A DNA stretch of 64,000 nucleotides from Paucimonas lemoignei (GCA_900475325.1 LS483371.1:3658001-3722000), one strand, 5' to 3'; counted from the stretch's first letter, positions 8,436 to 17,737 are shown. Numbers and translations are program-made. The notes: a model not told the origin generated them from the letters alone.

Positions 8436-9488
8436 ATGTACTCAGCTATCGGTTACGCGGCCCAATCATCGACCGCCCCCCTCGCCCCCATGAAATTCGA
8501 TCGTCGCGACCCTCGGCCGGACGACGTGGCCATCGACATCATGTTCTGCGGCGTTTGCCACTCTGACATTCACCAGGCACGTAACGAATGGGGTGTTGCA
8601 GCCTATCCACTGATGCCTGGCCACGAGATCGTCGGTAAAGTCACCGCCGTGGGCGCCAGCGTTTCCAAATACAAAGTCGGCGACATCGTCGGTGTTGGCT
8701 GCATGGTCGACTCCTGCCGCAGCTGCGATGCCTGCAAGGCTGATCTCGAGCAGTATTGCCTGGACGGCATGACGCCGACCTATGCAGGCAAAGATCGTAT
8801 CGACGGCAGCCTGACCATGGGCGGCTACTCCAACAGCATCGTGGTCAGCGAACGCTTCGTGCTGCGGATGCCCGCCAAACTGGATCTTGCCAGCGCCGCG
8901 CCGATCCTGTGTGCAGGCATCACCACGTATTCGCCGCTCAAGCACTTCGGCGTGAAGGCAGGCCATAAGGTGGGCGTACTGGGCATGGGTGGCCTTGGTC
9001 ACATGGGCATCAAGTTTGCCAAGGCCATGGGCGCTGAAGTGACTCTGTTCACCCGCTCGGCCAGCAAAGCCGAAGAAGGCCGCCGCCAGGGCGCCGATCA
9101 CGTGATTGTCTCGACGAACGACGCGCAGATGCAGGCCGCTGCGGGCCACTTTGACTTCCTGCTCGACACCATTCCTGTTCAGCACGACCTCAACCCGTAC
9201 CTGGAAACCCTTCGCTTTGACGGCGTGCACATTCTGGTAGGCCTGATCGAGCCGATCAATCCACCGGTACATGGCGCCAATCTGGTCATGAAGCGCCGGG
9301 TGTTGGCCGGGTCGTTGATCGGTGGTTTGGCTGAAACTCAGGAAGTCCTGGATTTCTGCGCCGAACACGGCATCACCTGCGATATCGAAATGCTCGACAT
9401 CCGTAACATCAACGAGGCGTTTGAGCGTGTAGTGAAAGGCGACGTCAAGTATCGCTTCGTGATCGATATGGCGACGTTGAAGCCGTAA
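8436..9488 (+). CDS. Zinc-dependent NAD(P) alcohol dehydrogenase (YahK/cinnamyl-type)
   Basis: 350 residues of the medium-chain dehydrogenase family, reducing aldehydes or oxidising alcohols with NADP(H). Catalytic zinc ligands lie in CGVCHSD (near residue 36) and GHEIVGKV; the structural zinc cysteines are in SCRSCDACKADLEQYC (about 93-108). The nucleotide-binding GVLGMGGLGHMG is near 180. The overall pattern is that of YahK-like aldehyde reductases. Probably controlled by the divergent AraC regulator. A palindromic repeat follows. Confidence 0.93.
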   Translation: MYSAIGYAAQSSTAPLAPMKFDRRDPRPDDVAIDIMFCGVCHSDIHQARNEWGVAAYPLMPGHEIVGKVTAVGASVSKYKVGDIVGVGCMVDSCRSCDACKADLEQYCLDGMTPTYAGKDRIDGSLTMGGYSNSIVVSERFVLRMPAKLDLASAAPILCAGITTYSPLKHFGVKAGHKVGVLGMGGLGHMGIKFAKAMGAEVTLFTRSASKAEEGRRQGADHVIVSTNDAQMQAAAGHFDFLLDTIPVQHDLNPYLETLRFDGVHILVGLIEPINPPVHGANLVMKRRVLAGSLIGGLAETQEVLDFCAEHGITCDIEMLDIRNINEAFERVVKGDVKYRFVIDMATLKP

Positions 9489-9531
9489 TGGGCCGACTAT
9501 CCCTGCAGGTGTGATTCCTGTGGGGATGACG

Positions 9532-9625
9532 CCGTGGGACCGGCTTTAGCCGGGAAGAGGCCGGTACATCCCTACCCTTTCAGTTGTCTGAAATGCCGCC
9601 TTCCCGGCTGAAGCCGGTCCCACGG
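9532..9625. repeat. REP-type inverted repeat (GTGGGACCGGCTT family)
   Basis: Two 26-base arms (9532-9557 and 9600-9625), nearly perfect complements, begin CCGTGGGACCGGCTT and end in AGCCGGGAAG. A second member of the family with GGATTCATCCGG in the centre lies at 46663-46755. It sits between convergent genes and may work as a bidirectional terminator. Confidence 0.85.
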
Positions 9626-9641
9626 AATCACGCCAACTGGC

Positions 9642-10451
9642 TTACCCTCCCAGCTCTGCCGACAACCTGGCCGCCGTCTGCTTGATCAACGGCACCAGCT
9701 CCGCCATCTTCTCCAGTGGCATGTACGGCACGGTGCTGGCAATGCTGATTCCGGCAATGATCTGCTTGCTGGCATCCCGGATTGGCGCCGCTACACAGCG
9801 AATCGATGGTTCGTTGTCTTCCAGATCGAATGCATACCCACCCTGAACATACTCATGCATGCGCTGACAGACTTGCTCCCAGGATTGCTCCTGATGTGCG
9901 GGCCACAGCGGATTGGGTGTCGCCAGCGGCAGGCTGATGTCGTACAAACGCTGCCACTCTCTCTCAGGGCTGTCCAACAGCAGCGCCTTGCCGATCCCTG
10001 TGCGCGCCAGGGGCATGCGGTGGCCGACGCGCGAGCGCATTTCCGGCCCGTTGCGACCCGGGTTCTTGTGGAGATAGAGGACTTCGTCGCCATCACGGAT
10101 TGCCAGATGCACCGTGTCCCCAGTCAACTGCGACAGCTCATCCAGGTAAGGGCGAGCCAGCATCGCCAAGGGCACTTCTTCGCGCGCCTGAAAACCCAGT
10201 TCAATCAGCTTGGGCCCCAGCAGATAGCCAACTTGCGGCAACACCCGCAGGTAGCGCTCATCCACCAGGCAGCTGACCAGTCGGTGCGTAGTGCTGCGCG
10301 TCGTGCCGATCCGCAGGGCAATTTCCTTGAGATCACGGGCTCCGCTTGCCACAGCCTGCACCACGCCAAGGCCGCGCAGCAGTGTCTGGGTGCCAGTCGG
10401 TGCCGCCTCTTTGGCGGCAATGCCTGGGGTATCGTCGGGAGCTTGCGACAT
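9642..10451 (-). CDS. IclR-family transcriptional regulator, likely of the galactonate operon
   Basis: 269 residues from the ATG at 10449-10451 (AAGG six bases upstream); a TTG five codons earlier is less likely. The N-terminal HTH is at about 25-80 (LRGLGVVQAVASG, then IALRIGTTRSTTHRLVSCL). The C-terminal ligand domain of IclR type follows, with IRDGDEVLYLHK and a closing AGISIAS. It lies immediately after the D-galactonate operon, which makes it the prime candidate regulator. E. coli uses a GntR-type DgoR instead; this assignment is from position only. Confidence 0.9.
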   Translation of the reverse strand: MSQAPDDTPGIAAKEAAPTGTQTLLRGLGVVQAVASGARDLKEIALRIGTTRSTTHRLVSCLVDERYLRVLPQVGYLLGPKLIELGFQAREEVPLAMLARPYLDELSQLTGDTVHLAIRDGDEVLYLHKNPGRNGPEMRSRVGHRMPLARTGIGKALLLDSPEREWQRLYDISLPLATPNPLWPAHQEQSWEQVCQRMHEYVQGGYAFDLEDNEPSIRCVAAPIRDASKQIIAGISIASTVPYMPLEKMAELVPLIKQTAARLSAELGG

Positions 10452-10468
10452 ATCAGGCCTTATCAATC

Positions 10469-10497
10469 AAAAATGCTGGCGGCATTATCGCCGCCAG
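10469..10497 (-). terminator. Terminator of the dgo operon
   Basis: On the minus strand a perfect 8-base stem (CTGGCGGC/GCCGCCAG) with a six-base loop is followed by CATTTTTGATT. It separates the transporter gene from the IclR regulator gene. Confidence 0.8.
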
Positions 10498-10516
10498 CCA
10501 GTCCGCATGCCAGCCA

Positions 10517-11827
10517 CTAGAGCTCGATGCGCTCGACCTTGCCCACCAGCAGGATGTAGGACAGTGCGCCGATCAACGCCAGAACGGCGATGTAGGTGAT
10601 GGCGGGCGCGAACGAATCCCCGGTGGCGAGGAAGCCAATGACGATCGGCGTGGCAATCGCCGACAGATTGCCGATGAAATTGAAGGTGCCGCCCGTCAGA
10701 CCCAGCAAACGTGCAGGCGCCAGGGTCGAGACCAGTGACCAGGTGATGGACGCCAGGCCATTGCCGAAGAACGCCAATGCCAGGAATGCGATCACCAGCG
10801 GCGTGGAATCAACGAAGTTGGCGCCAATGATTGACGTCGAAATCAATAGCCCGGCAATGATCGGCAACTTGCGGGCAAAGCCGACCGTGTGGCCGCGACG
10901 GATCAACCAGTCCGAGAAGAACCCGGAACACAGCACACCGACGAAGGCCGCCAGAAACGGCAGCGAAGCGAGCAGTCCGGACTTGATGAAGTCCATGCCG
11001 CGATATTTCACCAGGTAAGTCGGGAACCAGGTCAGGAAGAACCACAGCGTCGAGTTCAGGCAGAACTGGCCCAGGTAGATGCCCCACAGTTTGCGCTTGG
11101 TCAGCACAATGCCCAGATCGAGCCAGCTGAAACCACGTTTTTCCTTGGCGACATCAGTCTGAATGTCCACCAGCCCGCCACCGTCGCGGATCAACTGGAT
11201 TTCAGCTTCGTTGACGCCTTTGAAATCCCGCGGCTCGCGATAGACCATGTACCAAATTGCTGCCCAAACGACGCCCACCGCGCCGGTGCTGACGAATACC
11301 ATGTGCCAGCCGTAATGGGCTTGCAGCCAGGCCAGTACCGGAGTGAGAAAGGCCAGGCCGACAAATTGCCCCGAGGTGTAGAAACCAATCGCCGTCGCCC
11401 GCTCGCGCTCAGGGAACCATGTGGTCACCACGCGGCTATTGATCGGGTACGCAGGCGCTTCGAGCGCACCCACGGCCATACGCAATACGAACAGCGCGAT
11501 GAAGCTGGCAGCAAAGCCGAGCATGATGGTTGCGATAGACCAGAGCAGCAACGCTGCGGTGTACAGAATGCGCGGCGGCACCCGATCCACCAGCCAGCCG
11601 CCCGGCAGTTGCATGGCGGCGTAGGTCCAGCCGAACGCCGAGAAAATCAGACCAACATGGATCGGATCGATGCCCAGTTCAGTCGTCAGCGCCGGGGCGG
11701 CAATCGACAGGTTGCTGCGGTCCAGGTAATTAATCACCACGGTGATGAACAGCAGGACCATGATGAAAAAACGCTTGCGCGTGGGCGTCGCTACAGACGC
11801 CGCAGCTTCGAGGGTGCGGGTTTGCAT
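10517..11827 (-). CDS. MFS transporter, D-galactonate type (anion:cation symporter family)
   Basis: 436 residues with 12 predicted membrane spans, starting with a short basic N terminus and then FFIMVLLFITVVINYLDRSNLS, the signature first span of the ACS family (sugar acid and glucarate/galactonate carriers). An amphipathic loop of about 50 residues lies mid-protein. It is the last gene of the galactonate operon, so proton-coupled galactonate import is likely (DgoT-like). A repeat element of 74 bases separates it from dgoD, and a terminator follows. Confidence 0.9.
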   Translation of the reverse strand: MQTRTLEAAASVATPTRKRFFIMVLLFITVVINYLDRSNLSIAAPALTTELGIDPIHVGLIFSAFGWTYAAMQLPGGWLVDRVPPRILYTAALLLWSIATIMLGFAASFIALFVLRMAVGALEAPAYPINSRVVTTWFPERERATAIGFYTSGQFVGLAFLTPVLAWLQAHYGWHMVFVSTGAVGVVWAAIWYMVYREPRDFKGVNEAEIQLIRDGGGLVDIQTDVAKEKRGFSWLDLGIVLTKRKLWGIYLGQFCLNSTLWFFLTWFPTYLVKYRGMDFIKSGLLASLPFLAAFVGVLCSGFFSDWLIRRGHTVGFARKLPIIAGLLISTSIIGANFVDSTPLVIAFLALAFFGNGLASITWSLVSTLAPARLLGLTGGTFNFIGNLSAIATPIVIGFLATGDSFAPAITYIAVLALIGALSYILLVGKVERIEL

Positions 11828-11879
11828 GAGGGGTGCCTCTTTTTATGTTTATTGAGGTCGAGTCGTTGGAGTGCAGCTT

Positions 11880-11953
11880 CTGTAGGAGCTGCCGCAGGCT
11901 GCGAAAGCGATTTATCTGACACACCGCATCGCAGCCTTCGGCAGCTCCTACAG
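11880..11953. repeat. REP-type inverted repeat (TGTAGGAGCTGCCG family)
   Basis: Arms of about 25 bases starting CTGTAGGAGCTGCCG on both strands. Other copies are at 20852-20926, 27783-27857 and 34636-34711, with a half copy at about 26256-26268. This one sits inside the dgo operon between dgoD and the transporter gene, where a stem-loop can change relative expression. Confidence 0.85.
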
Positions 11954-11964
11954 AGATCGAGCAA

Positions 11965-13113
11965 TCACCACTCCGCAAAACTGCCGTCGGCATGGCGCCA
12001 GATCGGGTTGCGCCAGCGGTGGCCGATAGCCGCGCGTTCCTTGACGTATTCCTCGTTGATCTCGATGCCCAGGCCTGGGCCGTTGGGGATTTTCACCATG
12101 CCCTTGTCGTAGTCGAAGACCTCGGGGTTCTTGATGTAATCCAGCAGATCGTTGCTCTCGTTGTAGTGGATGCCCAGGCTTTGCTCCTGAATGAACGCGT
12201 TGTAGCAGACCGCATCCAGCTGCAGACAAGCGGCCAGCGCAATCGGCCCCAGCGGGCAATGCAGCGCCAGCGCCACGTCGTAGGCTTCGGCCATGTTCGC
12301 AATCTTGCGGGTCTCGGTGATGCCGCCCGCGTGAGAGGCATCGGGCTGGATGATGTCGACATAGCCTTCGCTCAACACCCGCTTGAAGTCCCAACGGGAG
12401 AACAAGCGTTCGCCCAGAGCAATCGGCGTACTGGTCAGCGGCGCCAGCTCCTTGAGCGCTTCGTAGTTCTCGCTGAGCACCGGTTCCTCAATGAACATCA
12501 GCTTGTACGGATCCAGCTCTTTCATCAGCACCTTGGCCATGGGCTTATGCACCCGGCCATGGAAGTCGACGCCGATGCCGACATTCGGGCCAACCGCATC
12601 GCGCACGGCGGCGACATTGGCCAGCGCCAGATCAACCTTGTCGAAGGTGTCGAGAAACTGCAGCTCTTCAGTGCCGTTCATTTTGACGGCCGTGAAGCCC
12701 CGCTCTACTGCCTCTTTCGCAGCGCGGGCGGTATCGGCCGGGCGGTCGCCGCCGATCCAGGAATACACTCGGATCTTGTCCCGCACCTGCCCGCCCAGCA
12801 GGTCACTGACCGAGACCCCAAGGTGCTTGCCCTTGATGTCCCACAGCGCCTGATCGATCCCGGCCAGGGCACTCATGTGCACTGCGCCACCGCGATAGAA
12901 GCCGCCACGATAGAGCACAGTCCAGATATCTTCGATGTTGCGCGGGTCTTTACCGATCAGATAATCGGACAGCTCTTCCACGGCTGCAGCAACGGTATGG
13001 GCCCGACCTTCGACCACGGGTTCGCCCCAGCCGGTGATGCCCTGATCGGTTTCTACCTTGAGGAAGCACCAGCGCGGCGGAACGATGAATGTCGTGAGTT
13101 TGGTGATTTTCAT
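11965..13113 (-). CDS. dgoD: D-galactonate dehydratase
   Basis: 382 residues, exactly the family length, from the ATG at 13111-13113 ([19 protein letters not shown]). An enolase-superfamily enzyme that dehydrates D-galactonate to 2-keto-3-deoxygalactonate. Visible active-site elements are the metal ligands in GVDFHGR, FIEEPV and ALGERLFSR, and the later [10 protein letters not shown] and HCPLGP segments with the catalytic histidine. It lies between dgoA and the transporter gene in the order of the pathway operon. Confidence 0.96.
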   Translation of the reverse strand: MKITKLTTFIVPPRWCFLKVETDQGITGWGEPVVEGRAHTVAAAVEELSDYLIGKDPRNIEDIWTVLYRGGFYRGGAVHMSALAGIDQALWDIKGKHLGVSVSDLLGGQVRDKIRVYSWIGGDRPADTARAAKEAVERGFTAVKMNGTEELQFLDTFDKVDLALANVAAVRDAVGPNVGIGVDFHGRVHKPMAKVLMKELDPYKLMFIEEPVLSENYEALKELAPLTSTPIALGERLFSRWDFKRVLSEGYVDIIQPDASHAGGITETRKIANMAEAYDVALALHCPLGPIALAACLQLDAVCYNAFIQEQSLGIHYNESNDLLDYIKNPEVFDYDKGMVKIPNGPGLGIEINEEYVKERAAIGHRWRNPIWRHADGSFAEW

Positions 13114-13174
13114 GTGTGCGATTCTCTTGTTAGAAGTGGCGCCTTGGGCGCTCTGGTGTCTCGAACTGGCTGTC

Positions 13175-13804
13175 TTAAAAACGCTCGGTGAGCTGCTTCC
13201 AGGCACTGACATAAGCGTTGGCACGTTCGGCAACATCCGGGGCGCTCATGCCTGGTTTGAAAAGCCCAGAGCCCAGGCCGAAACCTTTCACACCGGCTTC
13301 CAGGAACACGCCCATGTTGTCCGGGCTGATGCCGCCCACGGGGATCAACACGGTGCCCACCGGCAGCACGGCCAGCCAGGCCTTGACCACCGCCGGGCTC
13401 ATCTGCTCGGCAGGAAACAGCTTGAGCACGTCCGCGCCTTCAGCCAATGCCGCAAAGGCCTCGGTGGGCGTTGCGACGCCAGGGGACAGGAACAAGCCCG
13501 CCTCCTTGGCCGCACGCAACACCTTGGCATCGCTGTGGGGCATGACAATCACCTGACCGCCCGCCTCCTTGACCAGGTTCACTTGCTGAGCAGTCAGCAC
13601 CGTTCCCGCGCCAATCAGGCAATCGGCGGGCAGGCTCTGACGCAGCAGACGAATGCTGTCATAGGGTTGTGGCGAGTTGAGTGGCACTTCGATGACCCGA
13701 AAGCCTGCCTTGTACAACACGTCGCCAATGGCGGGTGCTTCTTCCGGGCGCAGCCCCCGCAAAATAGCGATCAAACCGTTTTCAACCAACGCTTGCTTGA
13801 GCAT
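13175..13804 (-). CDS. dgoA: 2-dehydro-3-deoxy-6-phosphogalactonate aldolase
   Basis: 209 residues from the ATG at 13802-13804. It cleaves KDPGal to pyruvate and glyceraldehyde 3-phosphate. A KDPG-aldolase-type barrel: the catalytic Glu lies in [10 protein letters not shown] near the N terminus, the Schiff-base lysine in the VLKLFPAE strand, and a phosphate-binding GGISPDN follows. It begins 2 bases after the dgoK stop, so the two are coupled. Confidence 0.95.
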   Translation of the reverse strand: MLKQALVENGLIAILRGLRPEEAPAIGDVLYKAGFRVIEVPLNSPQPYDSIRLLRQSLPADCLIGAGTVLTAQQVNLVKEAGGQVIVMPHSDAKVLRAAKEAGLFLSPGVATPTEAFAALAEGADVLKLFPAEQMSPAVVKAWLAVLPVGTVLIPVGGISPDNMGVFLEAGVKGFGLGSGLFKPGMSAPDVAERANAYVSAWKQLTERF

Positions 13805-13806
13805 GT

Positions 13807-14799
13807 TCAAACCTCTCTTCCAGTGGATGCGAGCAAGCCGGCATTGCTTGCCACTTGCCATAGACCGCGCTCGGTCGCCTGTTCGGCCACCGTCACCTGA
13901 GTAAAGCCACACGCCTTGAGCCCACGTGAATAACGCAGGCACAACTGTTCGCCCCCCAGAAGAATCACGGCGGGCAGTGGCGAATGAAGGGAACGTTGCA
14001 ACGCTGCAAGGCTTGCCAGCTCATGGCCGATCAGCAGGCCGGACAAATAGTCGGGCTGAGCGCTGGCAGACAGTTGACCGGTAAGGCCCAGGGTACGGCA
14101 GCTGAATATAGTTGACAGCGGCCCCGCTGCGCCTTGGGCGGACAGGGCAACCGCGACCCCGCGATCAAACGCCGCTTCGTCGAAGCTGTCGCTGCGCGCC
14201 ATGGTCCGGCCGAGAATCGTGTGGTTGCTGAGCGCGGCGAATACTTCGCCGGTCATGAAGGTATCGAAATGAACGATGCAGCCATCAGCGGCCTGCACCC
14301 ATTTCGAGTGGCTGCCGGGCAAGCCGATCAGCACCGACTTCAGCGCATCGGCAGCAGGCAGGCCAGCAAGTACGCCCAGCACCTGGGTTTCTTCGCCGCG
14401 CATGACATTGGGCAGCGCCGAACGCTGCAGTACGCCGGGGATAATATGGACGTCGACGCCACGCTGACTGCGGACCACCTGAAGCGCTGCGCCAAGGCCT
14501 GCAACACTGGCCGGGGTTTCGCGGTACGCCGCCTCGCGCCAACCCTGGGCGCTGCCAACCATGCCACAGGCGATGACCGGCAAATCGGGATGGGCGTCGA
14601 GCCAGTCGCCACACGCCTCGTCGAAGGCGAGCTCAAAACCGTCGCTGCACAGGGCACCGCCGATCACCCTGGGCGTCGTGGGCAGTTGCATGATGCCCGC
14701 GCTCAGCGAGCGTTGTTCCAGGACCCGGCCGTTTTCGCCGAGTCGATAAGCCCGAAGTGAGGTGGTCCCCCAATCGAGCGCAATCAATTGCGCCTGCAT
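13807..14799 (-). CDS. dgoK: 2-dehydro-3-deoxygalactonokinase
   Basis: 330 residues. Phosphorylates 2-keto-3-deoxygalactonate using ATP. The N terminus LIALDWGTTSLRAYRL is the phosphate-1 loop of the ASKHA kinase fold, and GLPGSHSKW and ILLGGEQLC are further family landmarks. First gene of dgoK-dgoA-dgoD-transporter. The start has AGGTGAA upstream and a promoter at 14840-14869. Confidence 0.95.
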   Translation of the reverse strand: MQAQLIALDWGTTSLRAYRLGENGRVLEQRSLSAGIMQLPTTPRVIGGALCSDGFELAFDEACGDWLDAHPDLPVIACGMVGSAQGWREAAYRETPASVAGLGAALQVVRSQRGVDVHIIPGVLQRSALPNVMRGEETQVLGVLAGLPAADALKSVLIGLPGSHSKWVQAADGCIVHFDTFMTGEVFAALSNHTILGRTMARSDSFDEAAFDRGVAVALSAQGAAGPLSTIFSCRTLGLTGQLSASAQPDYLSGLLIGHELASLAALQRSLHSPLPAVILLGGEQLCLRYSRGLKACGFTQVTVAEQATERGLWQVASNAGLLASTGREV

Positions 14800-14839
14800 C
14801 GCTTCACCTATTATTTTTTGAGCAGTGAGTGCGAGGCGG

Positions 14840-14884
14840 ACTATAAGCCCAACAATTGATAAATCTCAATATGTAATTTTACAT
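14840..14884 (-). promoter_or_regulatory. Promoter and candidate operator of the dgo operon
   Basis: On the minus strand: TTGAGA (-35, 14864-14869), 18-base spacer, TATAGT (-10, 14840-14845). Just upstream of the -35 is the inverted repeat ATGTAA-TT-TTACAT (14871-14884, plus-strand reading), a likely repressor or activator site for the operon regulator. Confidence 0.6.
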
Positions 14885-14906
14885 CCCATATATAGGGATT
14901 AAGTTG

Positions 14907-14984
14907 ATGGACATACCTGCCGTCACAGAGGCCCACGCACGGCGCTTGAAAGCCCTGAACCGTGCGCTCGATGCCCGAGGAGAT
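14907..14984 (+). pseudogene. Possible 5' remnant of a broken gene
   Basis: On the plus strand an ATG (14907) with GGGA upstream opens a frame reading MDIPAVTEAHARRLKALNRA and a few more codons with plausible codon use. It then runs straight into the 3' end of the gamma-glutamyltransferase gene on the other strand, where the frame stays open only by chance. It looks like the first ~26 codons of a gene cut off when the GGT/RidA segment arrived. I do not recognise the family, and a chance frame is possible. Confidence 0.25.
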
Positions 14985-16619
14985 TCAGAAATAACTGATT
15001 GCGGTGTGCCAGTCCCTGCGCGTATCAATGCCAACGTCGTAAATAGCCTGCCCCGGTCCGGATTCAAAGCGAATGCCCATCGCATTACCAATCGGGCCGG
15101 TGACCAATCGGTGACCCTTTCGCTGAAGCTCAGACACCACCACGTCAGCAATACCACTCTCGATGCGCAATACGTCTTTGTCCTCAAGGTAAGCAATCTT
15201 CGGTGCGTCAATTGCCGCCTGCATGGGCATGTTCCTGTCGATGAGATTCAGCGCAATCTGTGCAGCGTTCTGAGGGATCGTATGACCGCCCGGCGTTCCA
15301 AGAGCCGCCCACGGTCGCCCATCCTTGAGAATGATCATGGGGGAGTTGCTGCTTAACTTGTACTGCCCTGCGACCGGGTCCATGGGGTTGCCTTTCGGCT
15401 CGAAGGTCGAGAACGCCATTGAGTTGTTCAGCCATATCCCCGTGTCCTCAACAAGGATCTTGCTGCCGAAACCATTGCCCAGGGTCTGGGTCGCGCTCAC
15501 CACATTCCCCCACCGGTCAGCGACAACAAAGTGGGTGGTGTTCTCATGCTCGGCCCCAGGGTTAAGCAAGAACGGCGAACTGCGCTCGGGATCTACACTG
15601 GCTGCAACCTTGCGAAAGTTTGCCGCCGTGAGTACCTCGTTGTGGATCCGAGAGGCAGCTTCTGGCGTGCCGGGGGTTGTCAGCCGCACCGCGACGGACT
15701 TTTTCAACACCTCTGCAAGAAGATGGTACGACGTCGCAGACCCATAGTCGGCCCTGCCCGGATCGACGTGTTCCATGACCCCCAATGCGAACAGCGAAGT
15801 AAAGCCATTGCCTGGCGTGCCCATTGTGTAGACGTCATGCCCTTTGAAGCTTATGACGGAGGGATCCCACCATTGCGCCTTATCCCCCTGCAGATCCTCA
15901 AGGGAAAGAAAGCCCCCTGCCACACGCATCTGGCGGTCGATCTTCGCGGCAATTTCACCTTGGTAAAATGCGTCTGGCCCATATTGAGCGATGCTTTTCA
16001 ACGTCCTGCCCAGATCAGCCTGACGAAGGACCTCGCCTGAGGTGAGCGGCTTGCCGTGGTTCCCGTAGATTGTTTTGGCGTAGTCCGGAAATTGATCGAA
16101 AGCACCCGCGATCAGCCCGGCGGCGTAAGTACTGATCTCATATCCCTGTTCGGCATGCCTGATGGCATCGTCAAAAAGGCCGTTCCAGCGAAGCTTTCCA
16201 AGGGCGTGAAGTTCGTACCAGGAATTGACATTGCCCGGCACCGAGACTGATTTTGCTCCCAGACGATTGCCGAGATAATTTTCAATGGGTGGCCTCATGA
16301 AGTTCGTGTCGGTGGCCTTGGGAAACTTACCCGCGCCATTGAGATAACGGACCTGTCGTGTATTGGCGTTATAGATCACGATACTGCCATACCCGCCGAC
16401 ACCGGACATCATCGGTTCAACCACGTTCAGTGTCGCTGCGATAGCAACAACGGCATCAAATGCATTGCCGCCACGTTTCAGAACATTCATACCTGCATTA
16501 ACTGCCAGGGGATGACCCGCCGCTACGGCGCCAACTTCCGATGGTTGAACGCCAAAAGCAGACGCTGCAAATAGCAGACACAGGCTTGACAACCAGGTTG
16601 AACATTTAAAGCCAGACAT
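14985..16619 (-). CDS. Gamma-glutamyltransferase, exported
   Basis: 544 residues from the ATG at 16617-16619 (AAGGAGTCGAG upstream). A signal peptide of about 23 residues (LSSLCLLFAASAFG) sends it to the periplasm. The family hydrolyses or transfers the gamma-glutamyl group of glutathione and related peptides after self-cleavage into two subunits. The cleavage threonine is T361 in the NTTHFVV motif, so the large subunit would be residues ~24-360 and the small one 361-544. GNAFDAVVA near the N terminus and GTPGGHTI near the C terminus are conserved. The RidA-like gene lies upstream in the same direction. Base composition around it is more AT-rich than nearby genes. Confidence 0.93.
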   Translation of the reverse strand: MSGFKCSTWLSSLCLLFAASAFGVQPSEVGAVAAGHPLAVNAGMNVLKRGGNAFDAVVAIAATLNVVEPMMSGVGGYGSIVIYNANTRQVRYLNGAGKFPKATDTNFMRPPIENYLGNRLGAKSVSVPGNVNSWYELHALGKLRWNGLFDDAIRHAEQGYEISTYAAGLIAGAFDQFPDYAKTIYGNHGKPLTSGEVLRQADLGRTLKSIAQYGPDAFYQGEIAAKIDRQMRVAGGFLSLEDLQGDKAQWWDPSVISFKGHDVYTMGTPGNGFTSLFALGVMEHVDPGRADYGSATSYHLLAEVLKKSVAVRLTTPGTPEAASRIHNEVLTAANFRKVAASVDPERSSPFLLNPGAEHENTTHFVVADRWGNVVSATQTLGNGFGSKILVEDTGIWLNNSMAFSTFEPKGNPMDPVAGQYKLSSNSPMIILKDGRPWAALGTPGGHTIPQNAAQIALNLIDRNMPMQAAIDAPKIAYLEDKDVLRIESGIADVVVSELQRKGHRLVTGPIGNAMGIRFESGPGQAIYDVGIDTRRDWHTAISYF

Positions 16620-16787
16620 CTCGACTCCTTGAATTTCAGCACCAATAGAGGACGCGAAATCAGCATTATTTAAAACAATGCCAACTTCGTTAGTTTTTGT
16701 GACCTGAACAGTTTTGAGTGCTATGCGTGAGCCGTTGACTTTCCAGCGTCGCGGCACACTCTCGATTCACTCACTGGGGCAACGCAG

Positions 16788-17267
16788 TCATGGCCGGATG
16801 GCGGTCACTTCTATCTCGACCAGAGATTGCGACACGGGTAGCCCTGCAACCTGAACTACCGTACGAGACGGCAGATCAGCCTGGCCTGGACTTCCGAAAA
16901 ACTGCTGGTAGCTTTCCATGAACCCGCTGTAATCCATTGCTCCACCCTTGGCAGGATCACCCACAAGAAACACTTGCATCTTCACAACGTCGCCCATGCC
17001 AAGACCGAGGTTATTGAGTTTTTTTTCTATTGACCTCAGCACCGACAAGGTCTGGATTTCGGTAGCACTCTGGGTGGCAGAGGCATCCAATTCAGCCCTG
17101 GAGGGCAATGTACCACTGAGGTAAACAATCGTTTGGCCGGGAGGAACTTCTACAGACACTGCGACAGGCATGTTCGAGACGACAGAAGGATGACGCACAA
17201 CACCCGCCAATACCGCGCAAGCGCCTGCCAGCAGGCAAGTTACAACCAGAACTATAAGATTTTTCAT
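16788..17267 (-). CDS. RidA/YjgF-family protein with signal peptide
   Basis: 159 residues from the ATG at 17265-17267. Residues 1-27 form a hydrophobic export segment (LIVLVVTCLLAGACAVLAG); the following 130 residues are a RidA domain with YLSGTLP, a helix holding TLSVLRSIEKKL, VVKMQVFLVG and the C-terminal VEIEVTAI. Classical RidA proteins are cytoplasmic imine deaminases; the catalytic Arg typical of true RidA (in an SRTVV-like strand) is visible as LPSRTVVQV. Export suggests a periplasmic role together with the downstream gamma-glutamyltransferase, 168 bases away. An ATG further upstream in frame would destroy the signal peptide. Confidence 0.85.
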   Translation of the reverse strand: MKNLIVLVVTCLLAGACAVLAGVVRHPSVVSNMPVAVSVEVPPGQTIVYLSGTLPSRAELDASATQSATEIQTLSVLRSIEKKLNNLGLGMGDVVKMQVFLVGDPAKGGAMDYSGFMESYQQFFGSPGQADLPSRTVVQVAGLPVSQSLVEIEVTAIRP

Positions 17268-17653
17268 AATGAAACTTCTGCCCCCCCTTACTGAACCTGC
17301 ATAGCCCCGAAAACAACAATCTTTAAACATATGTTTGCGCCACACGAGCAGGCAGCCATTAATGCTCGCATTTAAGGATGGATTATTTTTATTAACACTT
17401 ATTACCGAACGTTGACACGCGACGAAAATTAGACCCCCGACAGACATCATGCAAGCCTTCAAATAAAAACCAGAACCTTCCTACTTGGCAGAGTAATGTG
17501 TCTTACGTATTGCGTTTACTTTTCCACCTAACAAAGTCCACTATGAAAGACTTCATCACGGCGAGAGTTTTATATATCGCCTTTTAAACACCCGCCTGAT
17601 CGAAGCTGAGACCTGCCCAGCTTCACAGAGGCCCTTTTCAACCGCGCCCTAAC
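17268..17653. other. AT-rich intergenic region with palindrome
   Basis: No convincing gene in these 386 bases. They are visibly richer in A and T than the flanking genes. A perfect 12-base palindrome, AAACATATGTTT, lies at 17325-17336, about 60 bases upstream of the RidA-like start, and may be a regulator site. Confidence 0.5.
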
Positions 17654-17693
17654 GAAAAAAATGCCCCGTACCTTTCGATACGGGGCATTTTTT
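17654..17693 (-). terminator. Terminator after asd
   Basis: Stem ATGCCCCGTA/TACGGGGCAT with a CCTTTCGA loop and T-runs on both sides, 45 bases past the asd stop. The symmetry means it can also stop transcripts from the other direction. Confidence 0.9.
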
Positions 17694-17737
17694 AATGCCT
17701 ACGGCGCGCTATGAGGCTGCCAAACAGCCCTCAGCGA

